A program made the translations under genes and the position numbers. This document shows, one piece after another, positions 46,316 to 56,486 of a stretch of DNA of 64,000 nt. The stretch is taken from contig JAFISE010000024.1 in the NCBI GenBank assembly GCA_022560025.1, forward strand, positions 208,474 to 272,473. Reading direction: 5' to 3'. The notes beneath the pieces are model-generated. The model searched no databases, was not told the origin of the DNA, and saw nothing but the letters and a program-made list of their open reading frames with translations. Source of the stretch: Stagonosporopsis chrysanthemi (Eukaryota; Ascomycota; Dothideomycetes; Pleosporales; Didymellaceae). How positions within the stretch are numbered: position 1 is the stretch's first letter; every line of letters starts with the position of its first letter.

Positions 46316-46505
46316 GATCTGTCTCTTTTGAGCGAGCGTTTGCTTGAACAACAGTACCATCCGTCAGCTACAGTTACTGCAGGACGCGGGTAGAACCTGA
46401 CTCTGATAGCCTGCCATACAGGGAGTGATATGCCTTGTATTTCTGCGCATATAGGTTTGTTCAACTCTGTTGTTCTTGAAAACGAGCGTTCAAAAGAAAC
46501 GAGTC
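46316..46505. mobile_element. MITE-like short inverted-repeat element, 190 bp
   Basis: The left end (46316-46354) and the reverse complement of the right end (46467-46505) align over 39 bases with 29 matches and no gap. The shared core is TCTTTTGARCG...GAACAACAG. The 112-bp centre is non-coding. Part of the interior (CTGACTCTGATAGCCTGCCA at 46398-46417) is repeated imperfectly at 54793-54812, and the arm sequence recurs at 54703, 54205, 55592 and 57388. These are features of a non-autonomous DNA transposon family; no clear target-site duplication is visible. Confidence 0.55.
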
Positions 46506-48399
46506 TCTTTTAATGCTAAGCAGGGAGATACAGTGGCAGGCGGATATACCTTGGCTTCAACAGGGATCCATTACAGATTAGTATTGTTCGCAGTGAATTA
46601 TATGCATCAAGGTATTGGGTGTACCGCACCGCAGGCCTCGTATATTTGCCCATGTTACGGCATATGTTCAGATGGTTTAGAGGACATGTTAGGGGCTTAA
46701 TGTACCCGTTCTTTGGCTCACGATATTTTATCAGGGTTTCAATGCAGTTACTTCGCTTATGGTCAGCCTTCGTTGGATGGTATTCACAATGCACCTTCGT
46801 ATCTGAGGGGAGGGTGCAGGTCCGCCGTGACGTCACGCGCGATACGATCCCTGCCTTCCAAGGTTCGGAGGTATTCTGGAGGTTTGCACCTCGGGAAATT
46901 GCTCGTAGGACAGTGCGTCTATGGCTATCTCGTTCCAGACAAATGCTGGATCCTAGACTACGTAGTAAAATCCTCTCTCTAAGAAGCAGGGTAGGGAATT
47001 CTTTCATGTGTAATTTTAAAACCATGCAAGGCGTTGCAAGTCGCAGATTGCTGACTGGTGTGAGAGAAATGCAGGAGCACAGCAAGTCATAATAACGCCT
47101 GATCGTTGGAAGCATCCATACTCCAGAACATGCAAAATCGTCGTTACGGCCAAGGCCACAGCGGGCTACCGTTGAGCTTGGAACGATGAGACTATGCCCG
47201 AATTGGGGCGATAGAGCCAGGTTTGACGCTGCGATCATTCGGAGGATCGTGAAAGGAAGCTCCGCCGTGTACCCGTGCTCCAGCACAGCGATACGGTGAG
47301 GACATGCCGAAGACGAGCAGAAATGCGTTCCGTCGAGACACTTTCCAGTTCCACAGAGGAGCGACAGAGTCTTCAGAACATTGAAACGACGGATTTATCG
47401 GCTTCCCCACGTCTCCAGCAACAAAGCCGAGCCAAGGCGAAAACGTCCTGGTAGTGGGACGCAGGGCATGCACGCGTTCAAACAAGCGTCCAATCGGCGT
47501 CATCTGGTTTCCGCCCGCTGGATTCCAAACATTGTGTTATCGGAGGCCCAGATTGTTTGATATGGGAACTGCTCATGCATCAGCGTGCAGTTCACGTTTT
47601 GTGCATGACTGCTGCACCGCGGGCGCTGGCTCTTAAATGGTAGAGTGGCCAACACAAGCCGACTTTTCGGTTAAAGCGGACTGTAGAATTGCGTCAGGCC
47701 TGCTTGGCGCGCTGAAGGCCAAGGGCTTAGCCTGGACTAAGATTGACAGCCGGAGAAACACTCACTGTTATCTACGCTCTCTCAACTTTTGTCGACAGCA
47801 GTAATAGTATAGCGAAAAGGCTGTACATCGAAGCGCAGTGCCATTGAGTCTGAAAAAACGTGGTGCGGTTCGGATCGATAGCGAACTCTGGTCGGCTACT
47901 GCAAGCGACCGCAACTTCTGGGAGTTGCGCCTCTCGATCCCAAGCTTCAACACCGGCGCCCAGCTGAGCTTTGCGTGTTAGTAAGCCTCGCAAACCCTTC
48001 TCTCCACAGTCTTGGAATCTCTTAACACTCTTCTTCCTCGAGCATCACTGAACCGTCACTGCAGGCACGCCGCGCCTTCCCCACGACCCCACTTGTTCCT
48101 GCCTCGCATACTCCTCGACGTCACTGCCACTCGGGCAACTCTGGAGCGGCGACTGGGCGCATACACTTATACATGCATTCGACCCGAGCACCGCATACTC
48201 CCACCTCCGGCCGCGCGCAGCAGCACGGCCCCGCCCCTTCCAACACCGCGCCTTGACTGCACTCGCATCACGATATCTTCCGTTGTGCAGCAGTGCGACT
48301 CCAAGCTTTCACGCAAGCTCGAGGAGCCTCTGGGCATTACCCACCACAAATCCACCACAAGCCGGATAATCGGCACCGCGACGCGATCCTACCAACACC

Positions 48400-51300
48400 A
48401 TGGCGTGGGACCATCTCTCCATCAACAAGCCGCACTTGGTGTACATCATCTTGGGCGGCTTCACCACCTTGTTCATGTTATGCTCCTCAGTTATCAAGGA
48501 GCGCTTGTACATTGGTGAAGCTACGGTAGCGACGTTATGTGGTATCATCTTCGGTCCACATGCCGCGAACCTCATAGATCCCGGAACCTGGGGCAACGTT
48601 GACTTCATCACTCTGGAGTTCTCGCGCATAGTCCTGGTTGTGCAATGTTTTGCCGTCGGCGTTGAATTGCCAAAGGCGTATATGGAAAAGCACTGGCGAT
48701 CAGTAGTTCTGCTGCTCATTCCTGTCATGACCTTTGGTTGGCTTGTCACAAGTTTGTTTATCTGGGGACTCTTCAGCTCCCATGTAAATTGGCTCGACAG
48801 TCTTTGCATTGCTGCCTGCGTTACCGCCACCGACCCTGTCTTAGCTTCGTCTGTCGTTGGTAAGGGCAAGTTCGCAAAGCGAGTCCCAAAGCATTTGCGA
48901 GATTTGCTCTCCGCCGAATCTGGATGTAACGATGGTATGGCCTTTCCGTTCGTCTACCTGGCCATTTACATCATTCGTTACAAGCATGAGCCCAACCACG
49001 TCGCACTTCACTGGTTTTGCTACACTATTCTCTACGAGTGCGTGTTTGGCGCCGTCTACGGCGTCATCATCGGCTACATCGCTCGCCGTGCGATTCGCGC
49101 CGCCCACGAAAGAGACTTGATTGATCGAGAGAGTTTCCTTGTGTTCTACTTCGTCCTAGCTCTTTGGTGCGCCGGTTCGGGCGCATTGCTCGGTTTAGAC
49201 GACCTGCTTGTTGGCTTTGCCTGCGGAGTTGGTTTCTCTAACGATGGATGGTTCCTTGAGAAGACGGAGGAGTCGCACGTCTCCAACGTCATCGACTTAC
49301 TCATCAACTTGGCCTTCTTCGTGTACTTCGGCACCATCATTCCTTGGGCTCAATTCAACGAGCCCGAGATTCTCGGTCTAAGCCCGTGGCGCTTGGTTGT
49401 CCTAGGGTTGCTGGTGCTCTTCTTCCGCCGGCTGCCGATCATGCTCGCGCTCAAACCTATCATTCCAGACATCAAGACCTGGCGAGAAGCGTCTTTCGCT
49501 GGCCATTTCGGACCTATCGGTGTTGGTGGCCTTTTCGTTGCCATCCTCGCCAGGGCTGAACTCGAGACCGAGACTACAACCCCCTTGGCCGAGATACCAC
49601 CCCCAGATTTCCCGCACGCCAACATCATTGAACTGATATGGCCCATCACATGTTTCTTGGTGATTGTTAGTATCATCGTTCACGGAAGTTCCATCGCTGT
49701 CTTTACTCTGGGCAAGCGCATCAACACACTCACCATCTCGATGTCTTACACACAAGCCAACGAGGATGGCCCCACTTGGATGGACCGCCTCCCTCGCATT
49801 CAATCACGATCGAAGTCACAGATGTCTCGTCGGTTCTCAGAATCTTCCATGGATGAGAAGACTGGAGAATCTGGCGAGACTGGACCAGGTCTGTTGCCAC
49901 CTCCCGGATATGCTGGTAACTTTTTGGGTCGGCAGAAAGAGGACGACAGCCAAGGCCGTTCAGGATCTGCACGCCCGACAGCCCGGTCACGAAAATCGAA
50001 ATGGGAGAATGGTCAAGGTCCAGGGGGCCCCATATCACAGTCCGCTATTCACCCGACCAGACGCGATGAGGAAAAGGCTGAAGCCATTTCGCCAGAATAC
50101 GACACTGATACGTTTGACGACAAGATGGCTGTGTCCAGTGATAGTTCCTCAAATGGCAAGGGCAAACTGAAGGACATACAACCTGAAGAAGAGATCTACC
50201 AAGAAGGTGAACACACAGTGATCGAAGACAAGGAGGGTAATGTTCTCGGTGTGAGAGGCAGTCACGGTGAACACGGAGCGCAGCGAAGGAGGTCCGATAT
50301 CCAGGAGGCACGAAGGCTTATGAAAAAAGAACGGGTAGAGCATGGCGTAGCCCAGAAGGAACATGAAGGCCAGGCAGAACAAGCCCCAGGTAAAGCAGTC
50401 GAAGCTATTGAGCACCCTCAGAAGACATGGCGCAAGCGCATGCAGAGCTTCACGGGACACCACCACGACGATGACGGAGAGACCACCGAGAAGCCGAAAG
50501 CAAAGAAGCCCGAGCGCCAAAGAGGCCCGGCTTTGGCTTACCAATTCGGCAACACCATCATTGTTGAAGACGAAGATGGAGAGGTATTGAAGAAATACGA
50601 TATCCCTGCGAAACCAAAGGAGGCCAAGGAGCAGCGACCGGGAGCAGCACGCGGATCCTCGATGATCGAGACATCTGGTCGTGCCATGCAGAGTCTGAAG
50701 CGAATGGGTACGCACATGGGTATTCCAACTCATCCCGACTCAGAGGCTTCCAAAAAGCATAAAGACACCGACGAGGATGACGACAACCTTCGCTTTACTC
50801 TCACTGCTGGCGGCCGTAGGATGAGCAAGACCGAATTCATCCAGCAGATGAGTCAACTGAACCCGAAGGACCGCGCCAAAATGCTGCAAGAAAGCAACGT
50901 TCCTGAGTCTGTCAAGCGTGAGGCACACCAAGACGCAAAGGACCACCATCGCCGGGCACAAGCTGCTTCCGAAGCGAACATACCCCCCGTCATTGGCGAA
51001 GAAGGCGAGGCTGAACTGCACAAGGTTCCGTCTCCAGTAGCTGAAAGGGAAGGACACCCTCGTGGCCCTGAGGGACTGACCCTTGTCGATAGCAACGAAG
51101 AGCATGTGCCATTCCATTCTGTTCGACAGACTCTGGCCGGCCACTCGCAAAGTGAAGAGAAGGAGACCGCGGCGCAGCGCCGCCGCCGCCTTGCTGCGGA
51201 GCAATCTCAGACAAGCCCGCAAGCAACGGATGACGTGGAGGGAGCCAGCGACGATGAGTCTCCTGCAGAACGTCGTCGCCGCCTCGCTGCGTTGACAGGA

Positions 51301-51684
51301 TCTACATCACCATCGGCAAGTCAATCTCGTCGTCCGTTGTCTCCTAGCCAGCAACAGTCATCGTCAAGTATCGGTTTCGAAGGCGAGACAGCAGCCGAGC
51401 GGAAGCGGCGTCTAGGTGCCCTGGGAGTTGGAGGAGAAGACTCTCCAGAGTCCGACTCCGAAGGCGAGCCGGAAATCGGAGATCCAATGGAAACTGGCCG
51501 TGGCACGCATTCGCAGGGAGCGAAGCAGAATCTTGCACCTCCTAAGGCTCCAGGAATCCGTTTTGCCGACCAGCCTCGCGTTCCCACTAAAGATGAACGT
51601 GCTGCTGAAGACGCGAGGCAGAAAGAGGAGATTGAGACCACGAAGAAGAGCAAGTTGAGCGGCTTTCCTTGGCAAAAGAAGTAA
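48400..51684 (+). CDS. Plasma-membrane Na+/H+ (K+/H+) antiporter, Nha1 type
   Basis: Exports alkali cations in exchange for protons, supporting salt tolerance and pH/K+ homeostasis. The gene is a single exon of 1094 residues, close to ScNha1 and longer than Sod2-type forms. The first 450 residues hold about 12-13 hydrophobic membrane helices with the fungal signature motifs TATDPVLASSVVG (142-154) and ESGCNDGMAFPF (173-184, ion-binding N177/D178), and FGPIGVGGLF later. The cytoplasmic tail of about 640 residues begins with the conserved post-membrane segment GSSIAVFTLGKRINTLTIS. It is Ser-, Glu- and Lys-rich, with a YDIPAKPKE stretch. Near the end it carries three spaced copies of an ETAAxRRRRLAA-type motif (residues 922, 953, 996). 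The start is the ATG that places a short N-terminus before the first helix. Confidence 0.95.
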   Translation: MAWDHLSINKPHLVYIILGGFTTLFMLCSSVIKERLYIGEATVATLCGIIFGPHAANLIDPGTWGNVDFITLEFSRIVLVVQCFAVGVELPKAYMEKHWRSVVLLLIPVMTFGWLVTSLFIWGLFSSHVNWLDSLCIAACVTATDPVLASSVVGKGKFAKRVPKHLRDLLSAESGCNDGMAFPFVYLAIYIIRYKHEPNHVALHWFCYTILYECVFGAVYGVIIGYIARRAIRAAHERDLIDRESFLVFYFVLALWCAGSGALLGLDDLLVGFACGVGFSNDGWFLEKTEESHVSNVIDLLINLAFFVYFGTIIPWAQFNEPEILGLSPWRLVVLGLLVLFFRRLPIMLALKPIIPDIKTWREASFAGHFGPIGVGGLFVAILARAELETETTTPLAEIPPPDFPHANIIELIWPITCFLVIVSIIVHGSSIAVFTLGKRINTLTISMSYTQANEDGPTWMDRLPRIQSRSKSQMSRRFSESSMDEKTGESGETGPGLLPPPGYAGNFLGRQKEDDSQGRSGSARPTARSRKSKWENGQGPGGPISQSAIHPTRRDEEKAEAISPEYDTDTFDDKMAVSSDSSSNGKGKLKDIQPEEEIYQEGEHTVIEDKEGNVLGVRGSHGEHGAQRRRSDIQEARRLMKKERVEHGVAQKEHEGQAEQAPGKAVEAIEHPQKTWRKRMQSFTGHHHDDDGETTEKPKAKKPERQRGPALAYQFGNTIIVEDEDGEVLKKYDIPAKPKEAKEQRPGAARGSSMIETSGRAMQSLKRMGTHMGIPTHPDSEASKKHKDTDEDDDNLRFTLTAGGRRMSKTEFIQQMSQLNPKDRAKMLQESNVPESVKREAHQDAKDHHRRAQAASEANIPPVIGEEGEAELHKVPSPVAEREGHPRGPEGLTLVDSNEEHVPFHSVRQTLAGHSQSEEKETAAQRRRRLAAEQSQTSPQATDDVEGASDDESPAERRRRLAALTGSTSPSASQSRRPLSPSQQQSSSSIGFEGETAAERKRRLGALGVGGEDSPESDSEGEPEIGDPMETGRGTHSQGAKQNLAPPKAPGIRFADQPRVPTKDERAAEDARQKEEIETTKKSKLSGFPWQKK

Positions 51685-52411
51685 GTTTGCGGAGCATCAG
51701 TGGGATATCGGTCCTGTCGGAAATTATGTGACCGGCAGTTAATCTGAAGCTATGCGAGTCATTTTGCATAGTCAGGCGTTAATAGTAGTCTGAACTCTTG
51801 TAGCCATGTTGATTGCATTTCAGCGCGCATAGTCGTCATGTCATCACGATACGTAGCAATGATCCAAATACTTGGGACATTTGTAGGCAACAAGCTCAGT
51901 TTTTATAATTTAATAGAAGCATATACACTTCCTACATACTACTCAAAATTCCTTAAAAGCTTCATCAGCACATGCTTCCTCTTGGCACATTTTTCATGTC
52001 TGGTGACATCACGTTTTGAATGGTCCCGCTCGGCCCGCTATTTCTCGTATCGCCAGCACCATTGCGCTCGGTTACACTACTCAATGCGGCAGTTAGGTTG
52101 ACAAGACTACTTGGCGCTGTGCAAAGTTTTATCAATCTGATAAGATGACCAGACCATCCGAGCCTGCTGCAGCCTCCAGGCCAATCGTTGTCCCCATGGT
52201 CCCAGTATGAGGTGTGGGTGCATCACGTGTACGCGCGTTTTTGGGTCAATTGGTGTCAGTCGCGCAATTAAAGTGACTTGGCCGGCCGATGACGGAAGGA
52301 GGGGCATGTCACTGCGCGTGAGGTGGGTAAGTATATGTATTTGAAGCTGCTCCATACTGCTTGCTCGTCAAGTCAGGCATAATTCACAAATCCTTTCACA
52401 CAGCTACCACA
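51685..52411. other. Intergenic, antiporter 3' side and OMT promoter
   Basis: About 730 bases. The middle part (51890-51960) is AT-rich. No gene or repeat recognised. Confidence 0.6.
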
Positions 52412-53883
52412 ATGGGCTCAATTGCACAACAGTCACCTGAGACCCTGCTCAGTGTAGCAGCTAAGATTACAGAGTATGCACAGCAGCTGACAAAGGAGCT
52501 CGAGGCGGGGAATGTCCCGCCAGTCACGCTGGAAGCAGACAGCCCGATTAAATATGAGTCGCTACCGGGAAACTCGTTCTTCATCAGACAGCAGCTTGAA
52601 GATGCGCTCAAGGACATGTATATTCTCAGCCAGGGGCCGAGTGAGAGTACATTCAATTACTGCCACACCGTGCGTCGTTTCCAATCGTGAACACAACATC
52701 AGCGCTAATCAACTGCAGGCTGTACCAGATATTGCAACTCTGAACGTCCTCAACCAATTCGACTTCTGGAGCGCCGTGCCGGTGGATGGCACAGCAACCC
52801 ACGAGCAGATCGCAAAGCACACCAAGCTCCCCGTTGAAGTTGTACATCGCACCCTCGACCACGCAGTGACCATGCGCTACTTTGCGCGTCCAGAGCCCAC
52901 CTCCACATCTGTAAAGCACACCTCGCGCTCCGCAGCACTGGCCAAGGACTCCGGGCTCAAGGCGCTTGTGCAGATGGTGCTCGACGAGACCTCGCCGCCC
53001 ATGATGCTGTTACCCGAGGCGCTGCGCCAGTTTGCGGTCGGCAGGACAGAGATCAGCAGGAATCAGAAGGAGACTGCGTTCCGCCTGTGCCATTCTGGGG
53101 GCATTTGGGGCGACTACACGAATACATGGGAGTTTATTGAGAATGACGGTGAGGGCGAGCAGAAGGGCTGGCGGCAGAGGAACTTCATCAAGTTCATGGC
53201 GTACATCAAGGATCTGTTCAAGACAGAGAGCATCGTCCTCGACGCTATTGACTGGAAAGCCGCAGGCGACGCGACTGTCGTCGATGTAAGTCCTGCATAC
53301 TCATCATACTTATCTGATCCGATGCAAAAGAGAAAATCGCTAACATTTTCCCTCCTTCCAGCTCGGCGGCTCAGCAGGCCACGACGACATTTCCCTTGCA
53401 ACCACGTACCCGAACCTCAAAATCGTCGTCCAGGACCTCCCCCAGGTGGCTCCCGTCTTCGAAAAAGAGTTCCCTGCAGACCTCAAGTCCCGCGTCTCCT
53501 TCCTGACCCACAACCTGTTCGACCCTCAGCCCGTCTCCGCAGACATCTACATCCTGAAGTGGATCCTGCACGACTGGCCCGACGTCGAGTCCGTGGCCAT
53601 TCTGAAGGCGCTGGTGCCCGCACTGAAGCCCGGTGCGCGCGTCGTCTTTATCGATTACGTGGGCAAGAACGATCCGACCGAGGATGCGGCGCTGCCGCAT
53701 TCGATGCGCGCGTTTGGCACCGCGACGGATATGCGTATGATGGCGTTGTTCAATGCGAAGGAGAGGCCGGTTAGTGCGTGGAAGGAGATTTTCAGGCAAG
53801 CGGATGAGAGGTATGAAGTTAGCAGTGTCAAGGCGGATCCGTTGACGTTCATGTGTGTGTTGGAGGCTACATGGAGGGGATAG
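52412..53883 (+). CDS. SAM-dependent O-methyltransferase, COMT-like
   Basis: Transfers a methyl group from S-adenosylmethionine to a hydroxyl of a small aromatic or polyketide-like molecule; the family includes fungal sterigmatocystin-type O-methyltransferases. Exons 52412-52669, 52719-53285 and 53362-53883 give 448 residues; introns are 49 and 76 nt. The N-terminus has the dimerisation/winged-helix part (VLNQFDFWSAVPVDGTATH, LPVEVVHRTLDHAVTMRYF). The C-terminal Methyltransf_2 domain has the SAM motif VVDLGGSAGHD (split by intron 2 after VVD), the motif II region IVVQDLPQV and the catalytic His H345 in LKWILHDWPD. A late SAMO-type block, RMMALFNAKERPVSAWKEI, follows. No polyketide synthase, oxidase or transporter is adjacent, so a substrate cannot be proposed. 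Confidence 0.93.
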
Positions 53884-54199
53884 ACTGGGGGCGATGTTAG
53901 CATAGAGTAGTGGCAGAGTGAGCATGTTTGGTACTCGTGTTCTCCGGCGATTGTTCTTGTGTGTTAATGCCAGTGCGTAAGAGACATCGAGACCAATCTG
54001 GATCACTTTTCGGATGAAATGGACCTCATTTTCCGCCCAAAGATCCATCATGTCGCTTGAAGTCTCGAAGAACTCTGCGGACCGATATATGTAGAGTGTG
54101 TCCTTTGATGAGAATTGTTCCGCTCATCATCCTGAGATGGATCTCGATATCTACTCAAAGTTCCTGCGAGAATCAATGCGCATGAAGGAGCCCCCCTCT

Positions 54200-54290
54200 C
54201 ACTCGAGCGATCGTTGCTAAGTGGGACAGAACCCTATGCTGGCTACAATCACTGCTTATGGTTACTAAGAACACATGCACTCGCCATCTA
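54200..54290 (+). repeat. Relic copy of the short palindromic element
   Basis: CTCGAGCGATCGTTGCTAAG followed by ACCCTATGCTGGCTACAATC parallels GGAGCGATCGTTGG and ACACTATATTGGCTACGATC at 54711-54760 in the same order and close spacing. The right half of this copy is not recognisable. Confidence 0.4.
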
Positions 54291-54700
54291 TTTACCTAGA
54301 CCTTTACCTCCATTGGTGCCCCTAATATTGTTCTTCATTCCGAGCGTTGTCCGCCACTCAAGGCTACATCGATCAGCTTTACTCCCTGTCCCGCAAATTA
54401 CGCACCACGCACAAGAAAAGCTGCCTGCTGCTCAATGTTAATAGCGAGTTCCTGTTCCCCTAGAGCCATGACAGCAGTTTCATCCACAACAGTTACGATC
54501 TTCTCCATCAGACTACCAATTGATGCGTGAGTTTCAACTCCTCCATGTTGCGTCCGCACTGCCCGCGCTCCCTTGCTCAGATACTCCTACGGTTCGCGGA
54601 ACAGATCTCGAAATGCAGAGATGAAACCAGTCAATCCTGCTGTCTTCTCCTCCTCTCCATTGGACGCTGTATCCCAGTGCAAATCAACGTGTACGACAGA

Positions 54701-54905
54701 GCTCGTCTCTTTGGAGCGATCGTTGGCTACGCGGCATAGAACACTATATTGGCTACGATCACGGCACACATTCACTTAAAACACTGCTAAATCTGATTCC
54801 GATAGCCTCCTATACAGAGCATGGCATACGCGTTATCTCTGTAAGGATCGATTCATTTGTAGGCAACAGCAAATCATAGCCAATACAACGACCCGTCGTT
54901 TGTAA
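54701..54905. mobile_element. MITE-like short palindromic element, about 200 bp
   Basis: The left arm contains GCTCGTCTCTTTGGAGCGAT and CTATATTGGCTACGATCACG. The reverse complement of the right side (about 54862-54900) reads GTCGTTGTATTGGCTATGATTT, so the two sides are imperfect inverted copies. The interior block TCTGATTCCGATAGCCTCCT (54792-54811) matches the interior of the 46316-46505 element. The ends are approximate. Confidence 0.45.
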
Positions 54906-56010
54906 AAAAAAATTGCTGCAAAAAAACAAGCTCGTTGGTACGACCCTTGCCGGCTCGTCGCGGAGTACCTGTTCACAATCTAGATACCATGTAGAATCTG
55001 ACATACGACCTGAACCAACGTTGATTCACTCCAGCCCGCCTGCGCTAAATCGTAGGCCAGCTCGAGCAAAAGCGCGAGGCTGCCGTATGGCACAGACGCG
55101 CCCAGGTCTTTCTTGCATATGCTGGTGTGAATCGCGAGGGAATCAGGTCGATGATGAGCGCGCAGATGGAAAGGTAGTGAAGTTAGTGCATGTCACACTC
55201 TCGCACGTGGAATAGCTGACATACCCCGACTCTCTGGACGAGCTTTCCGGCCTTGCCAGTCTTTCACTCCTCGTTGAGCTCAAAAAATGCCGCAGTGTCT
55301 GCATTCGAGGGCTTTCTTCTCCAAGTCCAGCAAGTCCTTCTTTACCATTTCCGTGATGATCTCCAGTTGAGCGGGATCTTTGAAGGCCTCCCAGAACGAG
55401 TAGTGTATCCACAACATGTTTGCAGCGTTCTACTTCACGTCACTTCGTTTTGGAGCCGGCTTCTTTGACCACCCTGAGTGCTCTGGGATCCGAGGTCTTG
55501 TTCGTTGCAGCCATGCTGCGTGAATGACGGGAGTGAACGCCTTCGAAGCAAGTCATCTCGTAACACTCAAAGTACGAACAATCCGTTGCGTTTGAGCGAT
55601 CGCTCGTGGATACAATAGATTAGTAAGTTGGCTACAACTTCTACAACTAGTCCACGAGATCTGTTTGCATAGACATGTAGTGTTTACGACTCTGCATTCC
55701 TAGGACATTCAAAGCTAAATCTAGAGCGTATCCTGCAGTGATCCTAGCGCACAATTTTTGTAGTGAGGGTGGCATGTCGGACTAATCAGCCCAGGGAAAC
55801 AAGCTCTTTCATAGACAAAGGCAAGACCTGTACAACGCATCAATTGGACCAATGCACATTCAACTGGTCTGTAAATTGCTAACAACGCTTCAAAGGTATA
55901 TCTCCCGACAGTCATAAACTCATCAATGCTTTTTGCCTTGCCGAAGCCCAGGGACCACCAAGTCCATGGCCCAGCTAACCAGCCTCGCAGCATCTAACGT
56001 CCTAACGCAT

Positions 56011-56486
56011 CTACCATCCCGAGCAGGCAACGAAGTTGTTGCCGCTAGCACCAGTGTGCGTAATCTCGCCAGCGCGCTGTCCACTGCCGTTGAACACAAC
56101 GCGGTCCGCACCAGGGGTGCCTGCCATACCGTTAGCACCCCGCCCTTCCCAACAGCATCAATATACATACCGCCAGTGTAAACACCGCCCGTCTTGAGAG
56201 GGAACTCGTAGTAGGTGCCGCCGACCAGGAAATCAAAGCCCTCGTAGTTGTTGTACTTGTGCGGGTAGGTCGAGCCGCCAGCAGTGCCGCCCTGCTTGAC
56301 ATAGTTGTAGCCCGAGTTGCGCGCCGCGGTTACCTGCGCGCTGGTGTAGCAGGTCGAGCCGCACTTGACATAGCACGACTGGCGGGTCTCGAGCGCAGCG
56401 TCCTCAACAGGGGCCTCTGTGACGACGGAGGTGGGGAGCGCGAGAGCAACGGGCGCAAGCAGGGCAAGGAGGGAGAGGAACTTCAT
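56011..56486 (-). CDS. Secreted guanyl-specific ribonuclease, T1/N1 family
   Basis: Extracellular endoribonuclease cutting RNA 3' of guanosine. Two exons (56486-56171 and 56120-56011) with a 50-nt intron (GTATGT/CAG) give 141 residues. A signal peptide (MKFLSLLALLAPVALA) is followed by a short propeptide ending near ETR35, leaving a mature part starting close to QSCYVKCGSTCY. RNase T1 catalytic residues are all present: H76 in YPHKYNNYEGF, E94 in YYEFPL, R112 in GADRVVFN and H127 in ITHTGASGNNFVAC. Four mature cysteines (C38, C42, C46 and the C-terminal C in FVACSGW) can form disulfides. It lacks the long loops of ribotoxins, so it is an ordinary T1-type nuclease. The upstream region contains a run of 13 C at about 56673-56685. 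Confidence 0.93.

Larger units (their letters stand above)
45087..48399. other. Divergent intergenic region, phosphodiesterase / Na+/H+ antiporter
   Basis: 3.3 kb between divergent start codons. The left 700 bases are very GC-rich and full of short tandem repeats. A short palindromic element lies at 46316-46505. The minus-strand open frame at 46516-47286 (256 codons) has no recognisable domain. The right 400 bases are C-rich and are probably the leader of the antiporter gene. Confidence 0.6.
53884..56010. other. Intergenic with short repeat-element relics
   Basis: 2.1 kb without a convincing gene, between the 3' ends of the OMT (+) and RNase (-) genes. Fragments resembling the 46316-46505 element are found at about 54200-54290, 54701-54905 and 55581-55640, suggesting a landing zone for short elements. 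Confidence 0.55.

Noticed and set aside
46516..47286. 256-codon minus-strand open frame
   Set aside because: No domain, signal peptide or family-like pattern; residue mix looks random, and it lies in a region of short repeats. An overlapping plus-strand frame of 157 codons is equally unremarkable.
55001..55012. ACATACGACC, the start of fungal 5S rRNA genes
   Set aside because: The following bases do not continue as 5S rRNA (no internal control region, no stem pairing), so the match is a coincidence.
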